From Burkholderiaceae bacterium (GTDB taxonomy: Bacteria > Pseudomonadota > Gammaproteobacteria > Burkholderiales > Burkholderiaceae): a stretch of 64,000 bases of DNA. Position numbers and translations under genes: made by a program. The stretch is from NCBI GenBank assembly GCA_947450605.1, contig CANFWB010000002.1, positions 1 to 64,000 on the forward strand, read 5' to 3'. A model generated the notes under the pieces. It searched no databases, was not told where the DNA came from, and saw only the letters and a list, made by a program, of their open reading frames with translations. How positions within the stretch are numbered: the stretch's first letter is position 1; the number at the start of each line of letters is the position of its first letter. Below, piece after piece: positions 20,480-28,814 of the stretch.

Positions 20480-20491
20480 AATCAAGCTATG
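20454..20491 (+). promoter_or_regulatory. accA: promoter with -10 six bases before the accA ATG (leaderless start)
   Basis: TCGACC (20454-20459), 17-base spacer, TAAAAT (20477-20482), six bases, ATG. The -10 overlaps the stop codon of the glycosylase gene. No Shine-Dalgarno is present. Confidence 0.55.
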
Positions 20492-21460
20492 AAAACGACT
20501 TTCCTGGATTTTGAGCAGTCAATCGCTGAACTAGAGTCAAAGATTGAAGAGCTGCAATTTGTGCAAGATGAATCATCGGTAGATATCTCCGATGAGATCA
20601 AAACGCTGACCGAAAAAAGTCAACAACTGATTAAAGACGTTTATGCCAACTTAAGCCCTTGGCAAGTTTCGCAAGTGGCACGCCATCCTCAGCGCCCCTA
20701 TACCTTAGATTATGTGGGTGCTTTGTTCACCGATTTTCATGAGTTACACGGTGATCGTAATTTTGCAGATGATCAATCCATTGTTGCGGGTTTAGCGCGT
20801 TTTGATAATCAGCCTTGTATTGTCATTGGCCATCAAAAGGGTCGCGATACAAAAGAGCGGGCCTTAAGAAACTTTGGCATGAGTCGCCCAGAGGGGTATC
20901 GCAAGGCAATGCGCCTAATGCGTTTAGCAGAGAAATTTAAATTACCAGTGTTTACTTTCGTTGATACACCAGGCGCATTCCCTGGTATCGATGCCGAAGA
21001 GCGCAATCAATCTGAAGCGATTGGTCGCAACCTGTATGTTCAAGCGGAATTAGAGGTGCCCATCATCGCCACGATTATTGGTGAAGGTGGTTCTGGTGGT
21101 GCGCTGGCGATCGCCATGGGTGACGTTGTGTTGATGTTGCAAAACTCGACCTACTCAGTGATTTCGCCTGAAGGTTGCGCTTCTATCTTATGGAAGACTG
21201 CTGAAAAAGCGCCTGAGGCTGCTGAGCAATTAGGTCTGACTGCACAACGCTTAAAAGCATTAGGCTTAATCGATAAGATCGTCGCTGAGCCCACTGGTGG
21301 CGCCCATCGTGATTACGATGCCATGATGTCGAGTATGCGTAAAGCTTTGACTGAGTCACTCAAGACCTTCGATGGCATGAAAGTGGATGCGCTTCTCGAG
21401 CGACGCCATGAACGCTTGATGAGCTATGGCAAGTTCAAGGAAATCGAAGCTAAGTCCTAA
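20489..21460 (+). CDS. accA: acetyl-CoA carboxylase carboxyltransferase subunit alpha
   Basis: Alpha half of the carboxyltransferase that moves CO2 from carboxybiotin to acetyl-CoA, the first step of fatty-acid synthesis. The N-terminal helix [18 protein letters not shown] is typical, followed by [14 protein letters not shown] [43 protein letters not shown] and [15 protein letters not shown]. Length 323 against 319 in E. coli. The 3' end overlaps tilS by 35 bases. Confidence 0.95.
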   Translation: MKTTFLDFEQSIAELESKIEELQFVQDESSVDISDEIKTLTEKSQQLIKDVYANLSPWQVSQVARHPQRPYTLDYVGALFTDFHELHGDRNFADDQSIVAGLARFDNQPCIVIGHQKGRDTKERALRNFGMSRPEGYRKAMRLMRLAEKFKLPVFTFVDTPGAFPGIDAEERNQSEAIGRNLYVQAELEVPIIATIIGEGGSGGALAIAMGDVVLMLQNSTYSVISPEGCASILWKTAEKAPEAAEQLGLTAQRLKALGLIDKIVAEPTGGAHRDYDAMMSSMRKALTESLKTFDGMKVDALLERRHERLMSYGKFKEIEAKS

Positions 21461-22745
21461 GGCTCCTCTAAAGGTGGCCAAACGCATTGCGCTTGCCTTA
21501 AGCGGCGGCCTTGACTCGGTTGTGCTGCTCGATACCGTTTGCAAGGCAGTACAAGCTAGCAATATTTCAAAAGAATCAACTGAAGTCTGGGTATTTCATA
21601 TTCATCATGGCCTACAAAAGCCTGCCGATCAGTGGCTCGAGTTTTGTGAGAAGCTTGCTAAAAAATATCACACTCAGTTTGATTTTCGCCTTCTACACTT
21701 TGCCGATCAATCTCAAGGAAATATTGAGGCAAGAGCAAGGGCAGAGCGCTACGATGCCTTGACCGAACTATGCATTGAGCATGGCGTTGAGGTCTTGCTG
21801 TTGGCGCACCATCAGAATGACCAGGCCGAAACTATCCTGCTACAACTTCTGCGGGGTTCTGGTGTGGCTGGTCTTGCGGGTATGCCAGAGCAACGCATCA
21901 ATACGGCTGATGGTCGTTCAATTACGCTGTGGCGCCCATTGTTAAATCAAAGTAGGGCGGATCTTGAGGCATATGCCAAGAAATTTAAGCTCAAGTGGGT
22001 AGAAGACCCCAGCAATCAAAACACGCGCTATCGGCGCAATGCCATTCGCAAAGAGATTATCCCTAGATTGGAAAAGATTCAGCCCGGAGCCATATCCAAT
22101 TTAGCCCGTAGCGCGGACTTGCTCGCTCAATCGCAATTGCTTCTTGATCGTTTGGCAATGTTAGATGGTAAAGACATTATTCTGGGCCCCACCTTAAAAC
22201 TAAAGCCATTGTTGGCGCTGGCCAAGTTGGATAAACCTGCAGCCAATAATTTAATGCGATATTGGTTGAGGATGAGTAACTTAGCAATGCCCTCCCAAGA
22301 GCGACTGGAGTCTTGGTGGAAGGATCTGATATCGGTAAAGCAAGATTCGAGTTTGGAATGGCAACATGACGAGGTCAGTATTCGTCTCTGGCGTGGTGTC
22401 TTGCAAGTGGCCAATCCTGCATCTGGCAATTGGGTTTTTAGGAGCATCCCTGCTCGTAGCAAGTTGCTCGGATTGCCAGAAGCCATGGTAAGTGAAGCCC
22501 AGCAGCGTGGCTCAGTCGAGTATAGGCAGCGTCAAGGGGCAGAAAAGATTCAAATCAAACCCAATACACCCCGCAAAACTCTAAAGAACCTGTTTCAGGA
22601 GTCTGATGTGCCGCCCTGGGAGCGACAGGCACCACTGCTCTATATCAACGACGAGCTTATCGCGGTGGCAGGCGTAGGGCTGAGTTATCCGCATTTGGTG
22701 CCCATTGGTAAGCGAGTCCTTCCCGAGTGGTCTGAGAAGCTATAG
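21426..22745 (+). CDS. tilS: tRNA(Ile)-lysidine synthase
   Basis: Modifies C34 of the CAU-anticodon tRNA-Ile to lysidine, switching it from Met to Ile decoding. The PP-loop SGGLDS is at residues 26-31; HIHHGLQ and [18 protein letters not shown] follow. The substrate-binding TilS domain is at about 190-290 and the C-terminal TilS_C domain at about 355-439 ([20 protein letters not shown]). Length 439 matches E. coli (432). The ATG lies inside accA, an overlap that implies coupling. Confidence 0.92.
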   Translation: MASSRKSKLSPKAPLKVAKRIALALSGGLDSVVLLDTVCKAVQASNISKESTEVWVFHIHHGLQKPADQWLEFCEKLAKKYHTQFDFRLLHFADQSQGNIEARARAERYDALTELCIEHGVEVLLLAHHQNDQAETILLQLLRGSGVAGLAGMPEQRINTADGRSITLWRPLLNQSRADLEAYAKKFKLKWVEDPSNQNTRYRRNAIRKEIIPRLEKIQPGAISNLARSADLLAQSQLLLDRLAMLDGKDIILGPTLKLKPLLALAKLDKPAANNLMRYWLRMSNLAMPSQERLESWWKDLISVKQDSSLEWQHDEVSIRLWRGVLQVANPASGNWVFRSIPARSKLLGLPEAMVSEAQQRGSVEYRQRQGAEKIQIKPNTPRKTLKNLFQESDVPPWERQAPLLYINDELIAVAGVGLSYPHLVPIGKRVLPEWSEKL

Positions 22746-22747
22746 TG

Positions 22748-22805
22748 CAGGGATAAAACCCTGTAAAATAAGCCCCTTTTAGACCCCAGGGAATTAGTTT
22801 CCCTG
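22748..22805 (+). promoter_or_regulatory. lysC leader: two CAGGG/CCCTG hairpins around a TAAAAT box
   Basis: CAGGG-6 nt-CCCTG (22748-22763), then an extended -10-like TGTAAAAT (22762-22769), then CAGGGAA-5 nt-TTCCCTG (22787-22805). The second hairpin would lie in the 5' leader of lysC. No leader peptide or recognised lysine riboswitch is visible. Confidence 0.35.
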
Positions 22806-22829
22806 TTAATAGACAATACGACGGTTTTT

Positions 22830-24080
22830 ATGGCTCTTATCGTTCATAAGTATGGTGGCACCTCAATGGGCTCAGTTGAGCGCATTCAGAATGTTGCTAA
22901 ACGCGTTGCCAAGTGGATGCGCGCTGGCCACCAGGTGGTAGTTGTGCCTTCGGCCATGTCCGGCGAGACCAATCGCTTGCTAGGTTTGGCAAAAGACATT
23001 AATCCTGATGCAAATCCCCGTGAGTTGGATCAAATTGCCTCAACAGGTGAGCAGGTGAGCTCTGGCCTCTTAGCCTTGGCATTGCTGCGCGAAGGTGTAG
23101 ATGCTGTGAGTTACGCTGGTTGGCAGGTAACGGTTCATACGGACTCCTCCTTTACCAAGGCCCGTATCAAGAGTATTGACGATCAGAAAATTCTTGCTGA
23201 TCTGAATGCGGGTCGTGCTGTAGTGGTTACTGGCTTTCAAGGCGTTGACCCAAACGGCAATATCACTACCTTAGGTCGTGGTGGCTCTGATACCTCGGCT
23301 GTTGCAATGGCTGCAGCCCTAAAAGCTGATGAGTGCCTTATTTACACAGACGTTGATGGTGTTTATACGACCGATCCCCGTGTCTGCGAAGATGCGCGTC
23401 GTCTAGACAAGATTACCTTTGAAGAGATGTTAGAGATGGCAAGTCTAGGCTCGAAGGTTCTCCAGATTCGTTCGGTGGAGTTTGCTGGTAAGTACAAAGT
23501 TAAAACCCGTGTTCTGTCTTCGCTGACAGATCCATTGATGCCCCTTGATCTAGAGATGAAGTCGGGCACCTTGATTACATTTGAAGAGGACAGCACTATG
23601 GAAGCCGCAGTTATTTCCGGCATCGCCTTTGCGCGTGATGAGGCAAAAATTACCGTTCTGGGGGTTCCTGACCGCCCAGGTATCGCTTATCAAATTCTGG
23701 GTCCGATTGCGGATGCGAATATTGATGTCGATATCATTATTCAAAACCAGTCTTTTGAAGGTAAGACAGACTTTACTTTTACAGTCCCTCGTGCTGACTA
23801 TCAAAAGGCATTGGACTTGCTCAAGAATAATGTCCAAGCCCACATCGAAGCTAAAGAAATTACTGGTGATCCAAAGGTTTCCAAGGTATCCGTGGTTGGT
23901 GTTGGAATGCGCTCACATGTTGGGGTTGCCAGCAAGATGTTCCGCACCTTATCGGAGGAGGGTATTAATATCCTCATGATCTCTACTAGCGAAATCAAGA
24001 TTTCTGTTGTGATTGATGAAAAGTATATGGAGTTGGCTGTACGAGCCCTCCATAAGGCTTTTGAGCTCGATCAAAAGTAA
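22830..24080 (+). CDS. lysC: aspartate kinase
   Basis: Phosphorylates aspartate, the entry to the lysine, threonine and methionine pathways. The N-terminal KYGGTSMGS is at residues 7-15; GFQGVDPNGNITTLGRGGSD and YTDVDGVYTTDPR belong to the kinase domain. Two ACT domains (about 265-416) supply feedback inhibition. The 416-residue form without a fused homoserine dehydrogenase is the usual type in beta-proteobacteria. It is monocistronic, followed by a large hairpin and tRNA-Ser. Confidence 0.94.
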   Translation: MALIVHKYGGTSMGSVERIQNVAKRVAKWMRAGHQVVVVPSAMSGETNRLLGLAKDINPDANPRELDQIASTGEQVSSGLLALALLREGVDAVSYAGWQVTVHTDSSFTKARIKSIDDQKILADLNAGRAVVVTGFQGVDPNGNITTLGRGGSDTSAVAMAAALKADECLIYTDVDGVYTTDPRVCEDARRLDKITFEEMLEMASLGSKVLQIRSVEFAGKYKVKTRVLSSLTDPLMPLDLEMKSGTLITFEEDSTMEAAVISGIAFARDEAKITVLGVPDRPGIAYQILGPIADANIDVDIIIQNQSFEGKTDFTFTVPRADYQKALDLLKNNVQAHIEAKEITGDPKVSKVSVVGVGMRSHVGVASKMFRTLSEEGINILMISTSEIKISVVIDEKYMELAVRALHKAFELDQK

Positions 24081-24116
24081 GAATTGCTGTCAAACGCTGT
24101 AAAACCGTAGTAAAAC

Positions 24117-24148
24117 CCCACGGTCAACGGAATCCGTTAAACTGTGGG
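24117..24148. repeat. long imperfect hairpin between lysC and tRNA-Ser
   Basis: CCCACGGT pairs with ACTGTGGG (one G-U), then a small internal loop, then AACGG-AAT-CCGTT. No T-run follows, so it is not a classic terminator; it may end or protect the lysC transcript. Confidence 0.5.
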
Positions 24149-24169
24149 CGTTGTAATGGCATTAAGCAT

Positions 24170-24264
24170 GGAGACGTGGCCGAGCTGGTCGAAGGCACTC
24201 CCCTGCTAAGGGAGCATCGGGGCTAAAACTCTGATCGGAGGTTCGAATCCTCTCGTCTCCGCCA
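24170..24264 (+). tRNA. tRNA-Ser (anticodon GCU)
   Basis: Class II tRNA. The acceptor GGAGACG pairs with CGTCTCC. The anticodon stem CTCCC/GGGAG surrounds CTGCTAA with GCT at 24205-24207. A long variable arm (ATCGGGGCTAAAACTCTGAT) follows, then GGTTCGAATCC as the T arm. CCA is encoded at 24262-24264. It reads AGC/AGU serine codons. Confidence 0.96.
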
Positions 24265-24310
24265 AAATCCTTGTGATTTAATTTGCTTGAGCCCTTACGA
24301 CATATAACTA

Positions 24311-24334
24311 AGCCCCTTAACCGGGGCTTTTTTA
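24311..24334 (+). terminator. intrinsic terminator downstream of tRNA-Ser
   Basis: AGCCCC-TTAACC-style loop-GGGGCT stem followed by a run of seven T residues. It ends the tRNA-Ser transcript. Confidence 0.85.
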
Positions 24335-24458
24335 TTATCTATCGCAGATTTAACTCTCCACATCTACGATCAATAGCCTGTTTTTTCGGCCATCACATAA
24401 GCCATTTAAAACATCGTTTTGATGGAATTCTCACAATTATGAAATTTTAATAATATTG

Positions 24459-24506
24459 TTCACAACTTCACAACTTCTGTGATATAGTATTTTTACAGGA
24501 GGTGGA
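24459..24506 (+). promoter_or_regulatory. promoter and operator-like repeats of the small HTH gene
   Basis: -35 TTCACA (24459-24464), 18-base spacer, -10 TATAGT (24483-24488). The octamer TTCACAAC is repeated in tandem (24459-24474), and the dyad TCACA-ACTTC-TGTGA (24468-24482) fills the gap between -35 and -10. A perfect AGGAGG lies at 24497-24502. A regulator bound to the dyad would block RNA polymerase. Confidence 0.6.
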
Positions 24507-24686
24507 ATGAGAAAAGCGATACCAAAAACACATCAAGCTTTAGATTGGATAGGGAAGGGGATGACTGCAGCTCAAGCTGCCAGGAAGATGGAGATATCAG
24601 AATCTAGCGTCTATGCCGCTCTTAGAAAAACAAGGGCAAAAGATTTAGGTTGTTGTCCAACGTGTGGTCACAAAATAAGGAAATAA
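24507..24686 (+). CDS. 59-residue helix-turn-helix protein with a Cys-rich tail
   Basis: A short gene with a perfect AGGAGG four bases before its ATG. Residues 19-41 (GMTAAQAARKMEISESSVYAAL) read as a helix-turn-helix of the resolvase/sigma-70 region 4 type. The tail GCCPTCGHKI holds three cysteines and a histidine and looks like half a zinc ribbon. It is very basic. The next gene starts one base after its stop, so they are co-transcribed. A promoter with a dyad lies directly upstream, which fits autoregulation. Probably a small transcription factor or a remnant of an element at the tRNA; no family is recognised with certainty. Confidence 0.7.
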   Translation: MRKAIPKTHQALDWIGKGMTAAQAARKMEISESSVYAALRKTRAKDLGCCPTCGHKIRK

Positions 24687-24687
24687 G

Positions 24688-24984
24688 ATGAAAAAAACTC
24701 TGCTAGCAATTGCCTCAATTTCCGTAGCTGCATTCGCCTATGCAAATACCTCATCAGACTCTTCGGAGTTGGTGAGTCAGCAATGCAAAATTTCAGCTGA
24801 AGCAGTTTCCACATTAAAGGGCTTGCGATATGGCAATACCTCCATCCGAAAGGATGTGGCAGGATTGATTAATTCAAATTTAAAAGTACAAGAGAACAAA
24901 GACGACGCTCAAGTGACCTTAAACCGTATGGTTGATGATCAGGTCAATACTGTTTCTGGTTTAGAGGCAAAGTATTGCTCTTAA
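24688..24984 (+). CDS. exported 98-residue protein of unknown function
   Basis: A standard Sec signal peptide (MKKTLLAIASISVAAFAYA, cleavage after AYA) precedes a mature part of about 79 residues, mostly helical in character, with only two cysteines (in SQQCKIS and at the penultimate residue). They could form one disulfide bond. It sits one base after the HTH gene in the same AT-rich block. Not recognised; it may be periplasmic. Confidence 0.7.
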   Translation: MKKTLLAIASISVAAFAYANTSSDSSELVSQQCKISAEAVSTLKGLRYGNTSIRKDVAGLINSNLKVQENKDDAQVTLNRMVDDQVNTVSGLEAKYCS

Positions 24985-25020
24985 ATTGATGAAGTGAGAT
25001 TAAGGTTGTGGGTAAATTAT

Positions 25021-25048
25021 CAAGAGGAGTCAATGATGGCTCCTCTTG
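25021..25048. terminator. perfect 9-bp hairpin between convergent genes
   Basis: CAAGAGGAG, ten-base loop, CTCCTCTTG. It lies between the convergent 98-residue protein and hydrolase genes. T-rich tails are weak on both sides, so a terminator role is probable but not certain. Confidence 0.45.
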
Positions 25049-25054
25049 AGCGTG

Positions 25055-26146
25055 CTATTGAAGTTTTAGTAAGAAGTCTTTAATGGCTTTATTTTGAAAC
25101 TCATTTTCTTCTGTAGTTGCGCCAGCGCCTGAAAGATGCCCCATGGGAAGGCGATCATTGATGGCCAGATACTTGGCTCCGGGAATTAATTTTGCAGACA
25201 GTTTTGCATCCGACTCGGGGTTTAATAAGTCACCGGTACCAGCAAGAATGAGAGTTCTTGCCTTGATGGATTTCAGGGCGGCGCTAGTGTCGCCACTAAA
25301 ACCTTGGGTTTGCCCTACATCATGACGGTCATAGGCGTAAGACTGCCAGATCCAATCATTAGCATCCATTCTCTTCCATCCAGCATCTTGTACTTTTTTA
25401 AGATACTCAATCTCGGCTTCGGACGTCGCGTTAAGTCGCTCTTGATATGCTGGTGTTCTCACAATGACACCACTGAGCCAGCCGGACCATAGGCGCATTC
25501 CTTGTTCAACAGGCTTGTCATATTTTCCACCTTGGTAACCAGGGTCTGTCATGATGCTCTGGCGCAACATCTCAAGAACACCAGTTGTCCATGCATTGGT
25601 TTTTGCAAGCGGAATGATGGGGATAATTGCTTGCATTGAGTTTGGGTAGGAGACTGCCCATTGCAAAGCTTGCATGCCGCCCATGGATGCCCCAACCACG
25701 GCAACTAGTTTCCTGATCCCGAAGTGATCCGTAATAAGGCGATATTGGCTGTTCACCATATCGCGCATATTAAATTGGGGAAACTGAATATTGGGCTGCA
25801 ATTTGCTATTCGATGGAGAGGTGGTCAAGCCATTGCCGATAGCATCAGTACAAATAACAAAATATTTATTCGTATCGAGCGCCTTGCCTGGCCCAATGAG
25901 GTAATCAATCCGATGGTGATTTCCGCCAATTGCAGTAACCATGAGTATGGCATTGCTTTTGTCAGCATTTAAGGCGCCTTGTGTTGTGTAAGAGAGCTCA
26001 AAATCTTTGATCACCGATCCATTTTCAAGGGCAAAATTACCCTCTGCATACATTTGATGTGGCGGATCAGTGGGCTTATGCGCCAATGAGTTGCCCGTTA
26101 GCAATGCGAGGGTCAGCAGTAGCCCGTTCATAATGGTGCGATGCAT
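25055..26146 (-). CDS. exported alpha/beta hydrolase, homoserine acetyltransferase-like fold
   Basis: MetX-type alpha/beta hydrolase, but with an N-terminal signal peptide (MNGLLLTLALLTGNSLA), so it acts outside the cytoplasm. The triad is intact: S154 in GASMGGMQ, D306 in LAGTGDLL, H337 in PMGHLSG. Being exported, it cannot be the methionine-pathway MetX, which needs cytoplasmic acetyl-CoA; an esterase or acylase role is more likely. GGAGAC precedes the ATG. A second exported relative is at 37678-38745. Confidence 0.75.
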   Translation of the reverse strand: MHRTIMNGLLLTLALLTGNSLAHKPTDPPHQMYAEGNFALENGSVIKDFELSYTTQGALNADKSNAILMVTAIGGNHHRIDYLIGPGKALDTNKYFVICTDAIGNGLTTSPSNSKLQPNIQFPQFNMRDMVNSQYRLITDHFGIRKLVAVVGASMGGMQALQWAVSYPNSMQAIIPIIPLAKTNAWTTGVLEMLRQSIMTDPGYQGGKYDKPVEQGMRLWSGWLSGVIVRTPAYQERLNATSEAEIEYLKKVQDAGWKRMDANDWIWQSYAYDRHDVGQTQGFSGDTSAALKSIKARTLILAGTGDLLNPESDAKLSAKLIPGAKYLAINDRLPMGHLSGAGATTEENEFQNKAIKDFLLKLQ

Positions 26147-26193
26147 TATTGTCTCCTTTTTATTATTCGATACTTATAACAGGAATTTTTCAG

Positions 26194-26634
26194 TTGACCC
26201 ATTCATTTGAATGTCCAGATTGCGGCAATTCCAGGGGGATGCTTGGAGAGTGTCGCCAGTGCGGCACCGAAGTACTCCCATTGCCTCACAGTGATACGGT
26301 GGTATTGAATTTAAAGTTCGACAGCCCCAGTGCGGAAGAAGCTTTGGATCGACTGACGATTGGGCTGCGCCGAGCATCAGAAATCGGCATTAAGGCGATG
26401 ATCTTGATCCATGGCTATGGAGCTAGCGGCGAGGGTGGAAAAATTAAATGGGCTGTACATGACGCCCTTGAAAATAATTATTTCTCAGACCGGGTTGATG
26501 AATACCACTTTGGCGAGCTGACGGCTTTTGGAAGTGATGCCTATCACGCCCTTTTAAGAAGAAGGCCTGGTCTGAAGGCCTATCTCAAGCACTTTAAGGA
26601 GGGTAATGCAGGAATGACGGTATTAATACTGTGA
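26194..26634 (+). CDS. zinc-finger Smr-domain-like protein
   Basis: The N-terminus has two CxxC pairs (C7/C10 and C20/C23, numbered from the TTG start), a zinc ribbon. The rest resembles a Smr (MutS2 C-terminal) domain: DRLTIGLRRASEIGIKAMIL, the HGYGASGEGG loop that in Smr proteins carries the nuclease/DNA-binding motif, and a charged tail. I use TTG 26194 because AGGA lies just upstream and the zinc ribbon starts there; the frame is open to TTG 26149. Likely a nucleic-acid-binding protein; moderate certainty. Confidence 0.6.
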   Translation: MTHSFECPDCGNSRGMLGECRQCGTEVLPLPHSDTVVLNLKFDSPSAEEALDRLTIGLRRASEIGIKAMILIHGYGASGEGGKIKWAVHDALENNYFSDRVDEYHFGELTAFGSDAYHALLRRRPGLKAYLKHFKEGNAGMTVLIL

Positions 26635-26698
26635 TCTTGCAGCAGAATTGCTTAGAATGGTCATGAGGAAATCAATTTCGCAATAGCAAGGAATCATC

Positions 26699-27034
26699 AT
26701 GACGGCCAAAAAATCGACCAGCACACACGAAGAAGTCCAGATTAATTCTGAGCAGCTCATTGGTGATTTCAAGGCGTTGATGGCTGATGCAGAAGCTCTC
26801 ATCACTGCAACAGCCGGTCATGAGGATGGGCCTCTCAGCACTATTCGCTCTAAGGCGCTTGATACGCTTAGCAATGCTAAAGAAAGCCTCTCATCTATTG
26901 AGGGCACTTTGACTGAAAAGGCTAAAGTGGTTGCAGAGGGCGCTGACGAATTTGTGCACCGCAATCCTTGGGAGGCAGTAGGAGTTGCTGCTGGGCTGGG
27001 TTTACTCCTTGGCCTTTTCATTCGTCGTCGCTAG
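26699..27034 (+). CDS. ElaB/YqjD-family (DUF883) inner-membrane ribosome-associated protein
   Basis: Amphipathic helical protein with a C-terminal membrane anchor: HRNPWEAVGVAAGLGLLLGLFIRRR is the hallmark of the ElaB/YqjD family. E. coli YqjD binds stationary-phase ribosomes at the membrane. It is preceded by GCAAGGAATC as ribosome-binding site and starts the three-gene set shared with E. coli yqjD-yqjE-yqjK. Length 111 is typical. Confidence 0.85.
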   Translation: MTAKKSTSTHEEVQINSEQLIGDFKALMADAEALITATAGHEDGPLSTIRSKALDTLSNAKESLSSIEGTLTEKAKVVAEGADEFVHRNPWEAVGVAAGLGLLLGLFIRRR

Positions 27035-27040
27035 GCGCCC

Positions 27041-27412
27041 ATGTCACAAGAAAATCTTTTGTCTTCCCTAAAGAATCTGGTCTCTACTGGTGCCTCCATT
27101 GTGCAGACGCGCTTAGAGTTGATTTCAACTGATGTACAAATTGCACGGTCTAAGTTTCTGAGTCTTCTCATAATGGTGATCTTCACCTTATTTTTCTTAT
27201 TCTTCGGCTTGGTAATGTTGGCCTTACTGATTGTGATTTATAGCTGGGAGAGTGACCGTATGTTGGCTCTGAGCTTGCTCACTAGTAGCTTCTTGGTCGT
27301 TGGCTTCATTCTGGCGCTAGTGGTTTTACGCTCCCTAAAGACCATGCCGAAATTATTCGAAGCAACTATCGCTGAGTTGGCTAAAGATCGCCAGGAGCTG
27401 GCGAAGCGATGA
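27041..27412 (+). CDS. YqjE-type (phage-holin superfamily III) membrane protein
   Basis: Two long transmembrane segments (about residues 40-68 and 76-102) follow an amphipathic N-terminal helix with ASIVQTRLELISTDVQIA, matching YqjE / DUF1469. It lies six bases after the DUF883 gene and overlaps the next gene by four bases (ATGA). Function unknown in E. coli; probably works together with YqjD at the membrane. Confidence 0.8.
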   Translation: MSQENLLSSLKNLVSTGASIVQTRLELISTDVQIARSKFLSLLIMVIFTLFFLFFGLVMLALLIVIYSWESDRMLALSLLTSSFLVVGFILALVVLRSLKTMPKLFEATIAELAKDRQELAKR

Positions 27413-27690
27413 GTCTCAAGCTAGCTGATCTACAGGCCAGACAAAGGCTATTGCAAGAGCGTGCAGCACAAGAGCGTGCTGATTTTGCTCTGCATTTTCA
27501 GCCTCTTGAAAAGCCGCTATCTTGGGCCGATAAAGGCATTGACGCTTTTAATTTTGTGAAGAGCAGTCCGATCTTGTGGACTAGTGCATTCGCTGTGCTG
27601 GCCCACTACAAACCTAAATTAGCCAGTAAAGTGCTGGCAGTGGGTTGGGGCACTATGAAGATGCTCAAAAGTGCAAAGAATCTGCTGTAA
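27409..27690 (+). CDS. YqjK-like small protein
   Basis: Third gene of the yqjDEK-like set. The N-terminus is coiled-coil-like (LADLQARQRLLQERAAQERADFALHF split over two heptad runs), followed by a hydrophobic stretch near residues 58-66 and a basic tail. The start overlaps the stop of the YqjE-like gene. Assignment rests mainly on gene order and length (93). Confidence 0.65.
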   Translation: MSLKLADLQARQRLLQERAAQERADFALHFQPLEKPLSWADKGIDAFNFVKSSPILWTSAFAVLAHYKPKLASKVLAVGWGTMKMLKSAKNLL

Positions 27691-27699
27691 CAGATCTGC

Positions 27700-28218
27700 C
27701 TAGGCTATTAAGACTGTTTTATTGGCAATTCCTTTTTGACCGAGGATCTCGCCCCCATTCAAGCCGTTAATCTCTAGCAACGTTAATGCCCCAGCAACTT
27801 GAAAACCCGCTTTTTTAAGTAGCTGGTTGGCTGCAATGATAGTACCGCCTGTGGCTAAAACATCATCGACTATCAATACTCGCGCCCCTTGAGGTAGTGT
27901 GGATTGCTGTATCTCGAGAGAGTCTGAGCCGTACTCTAGGCCATAGGATTCACGATGGCTTGCCAGGGGTAGCTTATTGGGTTTTCGGGCTAATGCGAGG
28001 CCTTTATGTGCCTGATGTGCCAGAGCTGTGCCAAAGATAAACCCACGTGATTCGATGCCTAAAATATGGCTATAGTCGAACTGCTGGGCCAGGGCCTCAA
28101 GTTGTAAGATAGCCTCTTTAAAAGCGGCGGGATTGGCCAAAAGAGGCGAGATATCCCTAAAGAGGATTCCTGCCTTAGGAAAGTCTGGTACTCCGGGTAG
28201 ATAATCTAATAAATTCAT
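27700..28218 (-). CDS. apt: adenine phosphoribosyltransferase
   Basis: Purine salvage: adenine + PRPP to AMP. The PRPP-binding motif VLIVDDVLATGGTI is near residues 118-131, and the family stretch GIESRGFIFG is near 58-67. The ATG at 28218 gives 172 residues, normal for Apt; ATG 28239 upstream would overlap the divergent nucleosidase gene. Only 11 bases separate the two start codons, so the genes share regulatory DNA. Confidence 0.92.
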   Translation of the reverse strand: MNLLDYLPGVPDFPKAGILFRDISPLLANPAAFKEAILQLEALAQQFDYSHILGIESRGFIFGTALAHQAHKGLALARKPNKLPLASHRESYGLEYGSDSLEIQQSTLPQGARVLIVDDVLATGGTIIAANQLLKKAGFQVAGALTLLEINGLNGGEILGQKGIANKTVLIA

Positions 28219-28229
28219 TATTGGCACAC

Positions 28230-28793
28230 ATGAAAACACAAGTACTGATTATTACCGCATTAGAGTCTGAGCTGGATAAAAGCAGGTTACCAGCTGGAAT
28301 CGATATCGTGTATTCGGGAGTTGGCAAGATCAACGCGACGGCAGCCTGCATTCAGGCGATTCACGAATTTGAGCCTCAACGGATTGTGAACTTTGGCACT
28401 GTCGGAAAAATTAATCCTGCTCTGCAGGGTTTATTGGGAATTGGCAAAGTTATCCAGCGGGACATGATGACGGCACCCTTAGCGCCTAGAGGGCAAACCC
28501 CTTTTTGCCCTAAACCTTCAGAGTACCTCTCCTTGGGTGGAGAACATATCTGCGGGACTGGTGATAGCTTTGTCACTGCGCATGATCCCTGGCTAGCCTC
28601 TCAAGGCATTGACGTAGTGGATATGGAGTTATTTGCGATCGCCAATATTGCCTATCAGTTCAATATTCCGTGGCAATCATTTAAATACGTAACTGATGAT
28701 GCTAATGCAGACTCTGGAAATGAGTGGAAGCATCGTGTCAATCATGGTCAAGAGCTCTACCTGGAAAAACTCAAAGAGTTAATGAGCGCCTAA
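28230..28793 (+). CDS. purine nucleosidase (MTA/SAH nucleosidase superfamily)
   Basis: Short member of the phosphorylase/MTAN superfamily: VLIITALESEL at the N-terminus, SGVGKINAT near residue 30, a VVDMELFAIA motif near 130 equivalent to the VEMEAAA substrate-binding segment, and the catalytic-type Asp in KYVTDDAN. At 187 residues it is shorter than MtnN (232). Head-to-head with apt, it may release adenine that Apt then recycles. CATTAT at 28216-28221 is a possible -10. Confidence 0.75.
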   Translation: MKTQVLIITALESELDKSRLPAGIDIVYSGVGKINATAACIQAIHEFEPQRIVNFGTVGKINPALQGLLGIGKVIQRDMMTAPLAPRGQTPFCPKPSEYLSLGGEHICGTGDSFVTAHDPWLASQGIDVVDMELFAIANIAYQFNIPWQSFKYVTDDANADSGNEWKHRVNHGQELYLEKLKELMSA

Positions 28794-28814
28794 ATACGGC
28801 CTATTGATTACACG

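Noticed and set aside
24265..24506. Attachment site or integrase remnant after tRNA-Ser
   Set aside because: I found no copy of the tRNA 3' end further downstream and no integrase motif; only a terminator and the promoter region are visible.
25055..26146. metX of methionine biosynthesis
   Set aside because: Signal peptide indicates export; acetyl-CoA is not available outside the cytoplasm.
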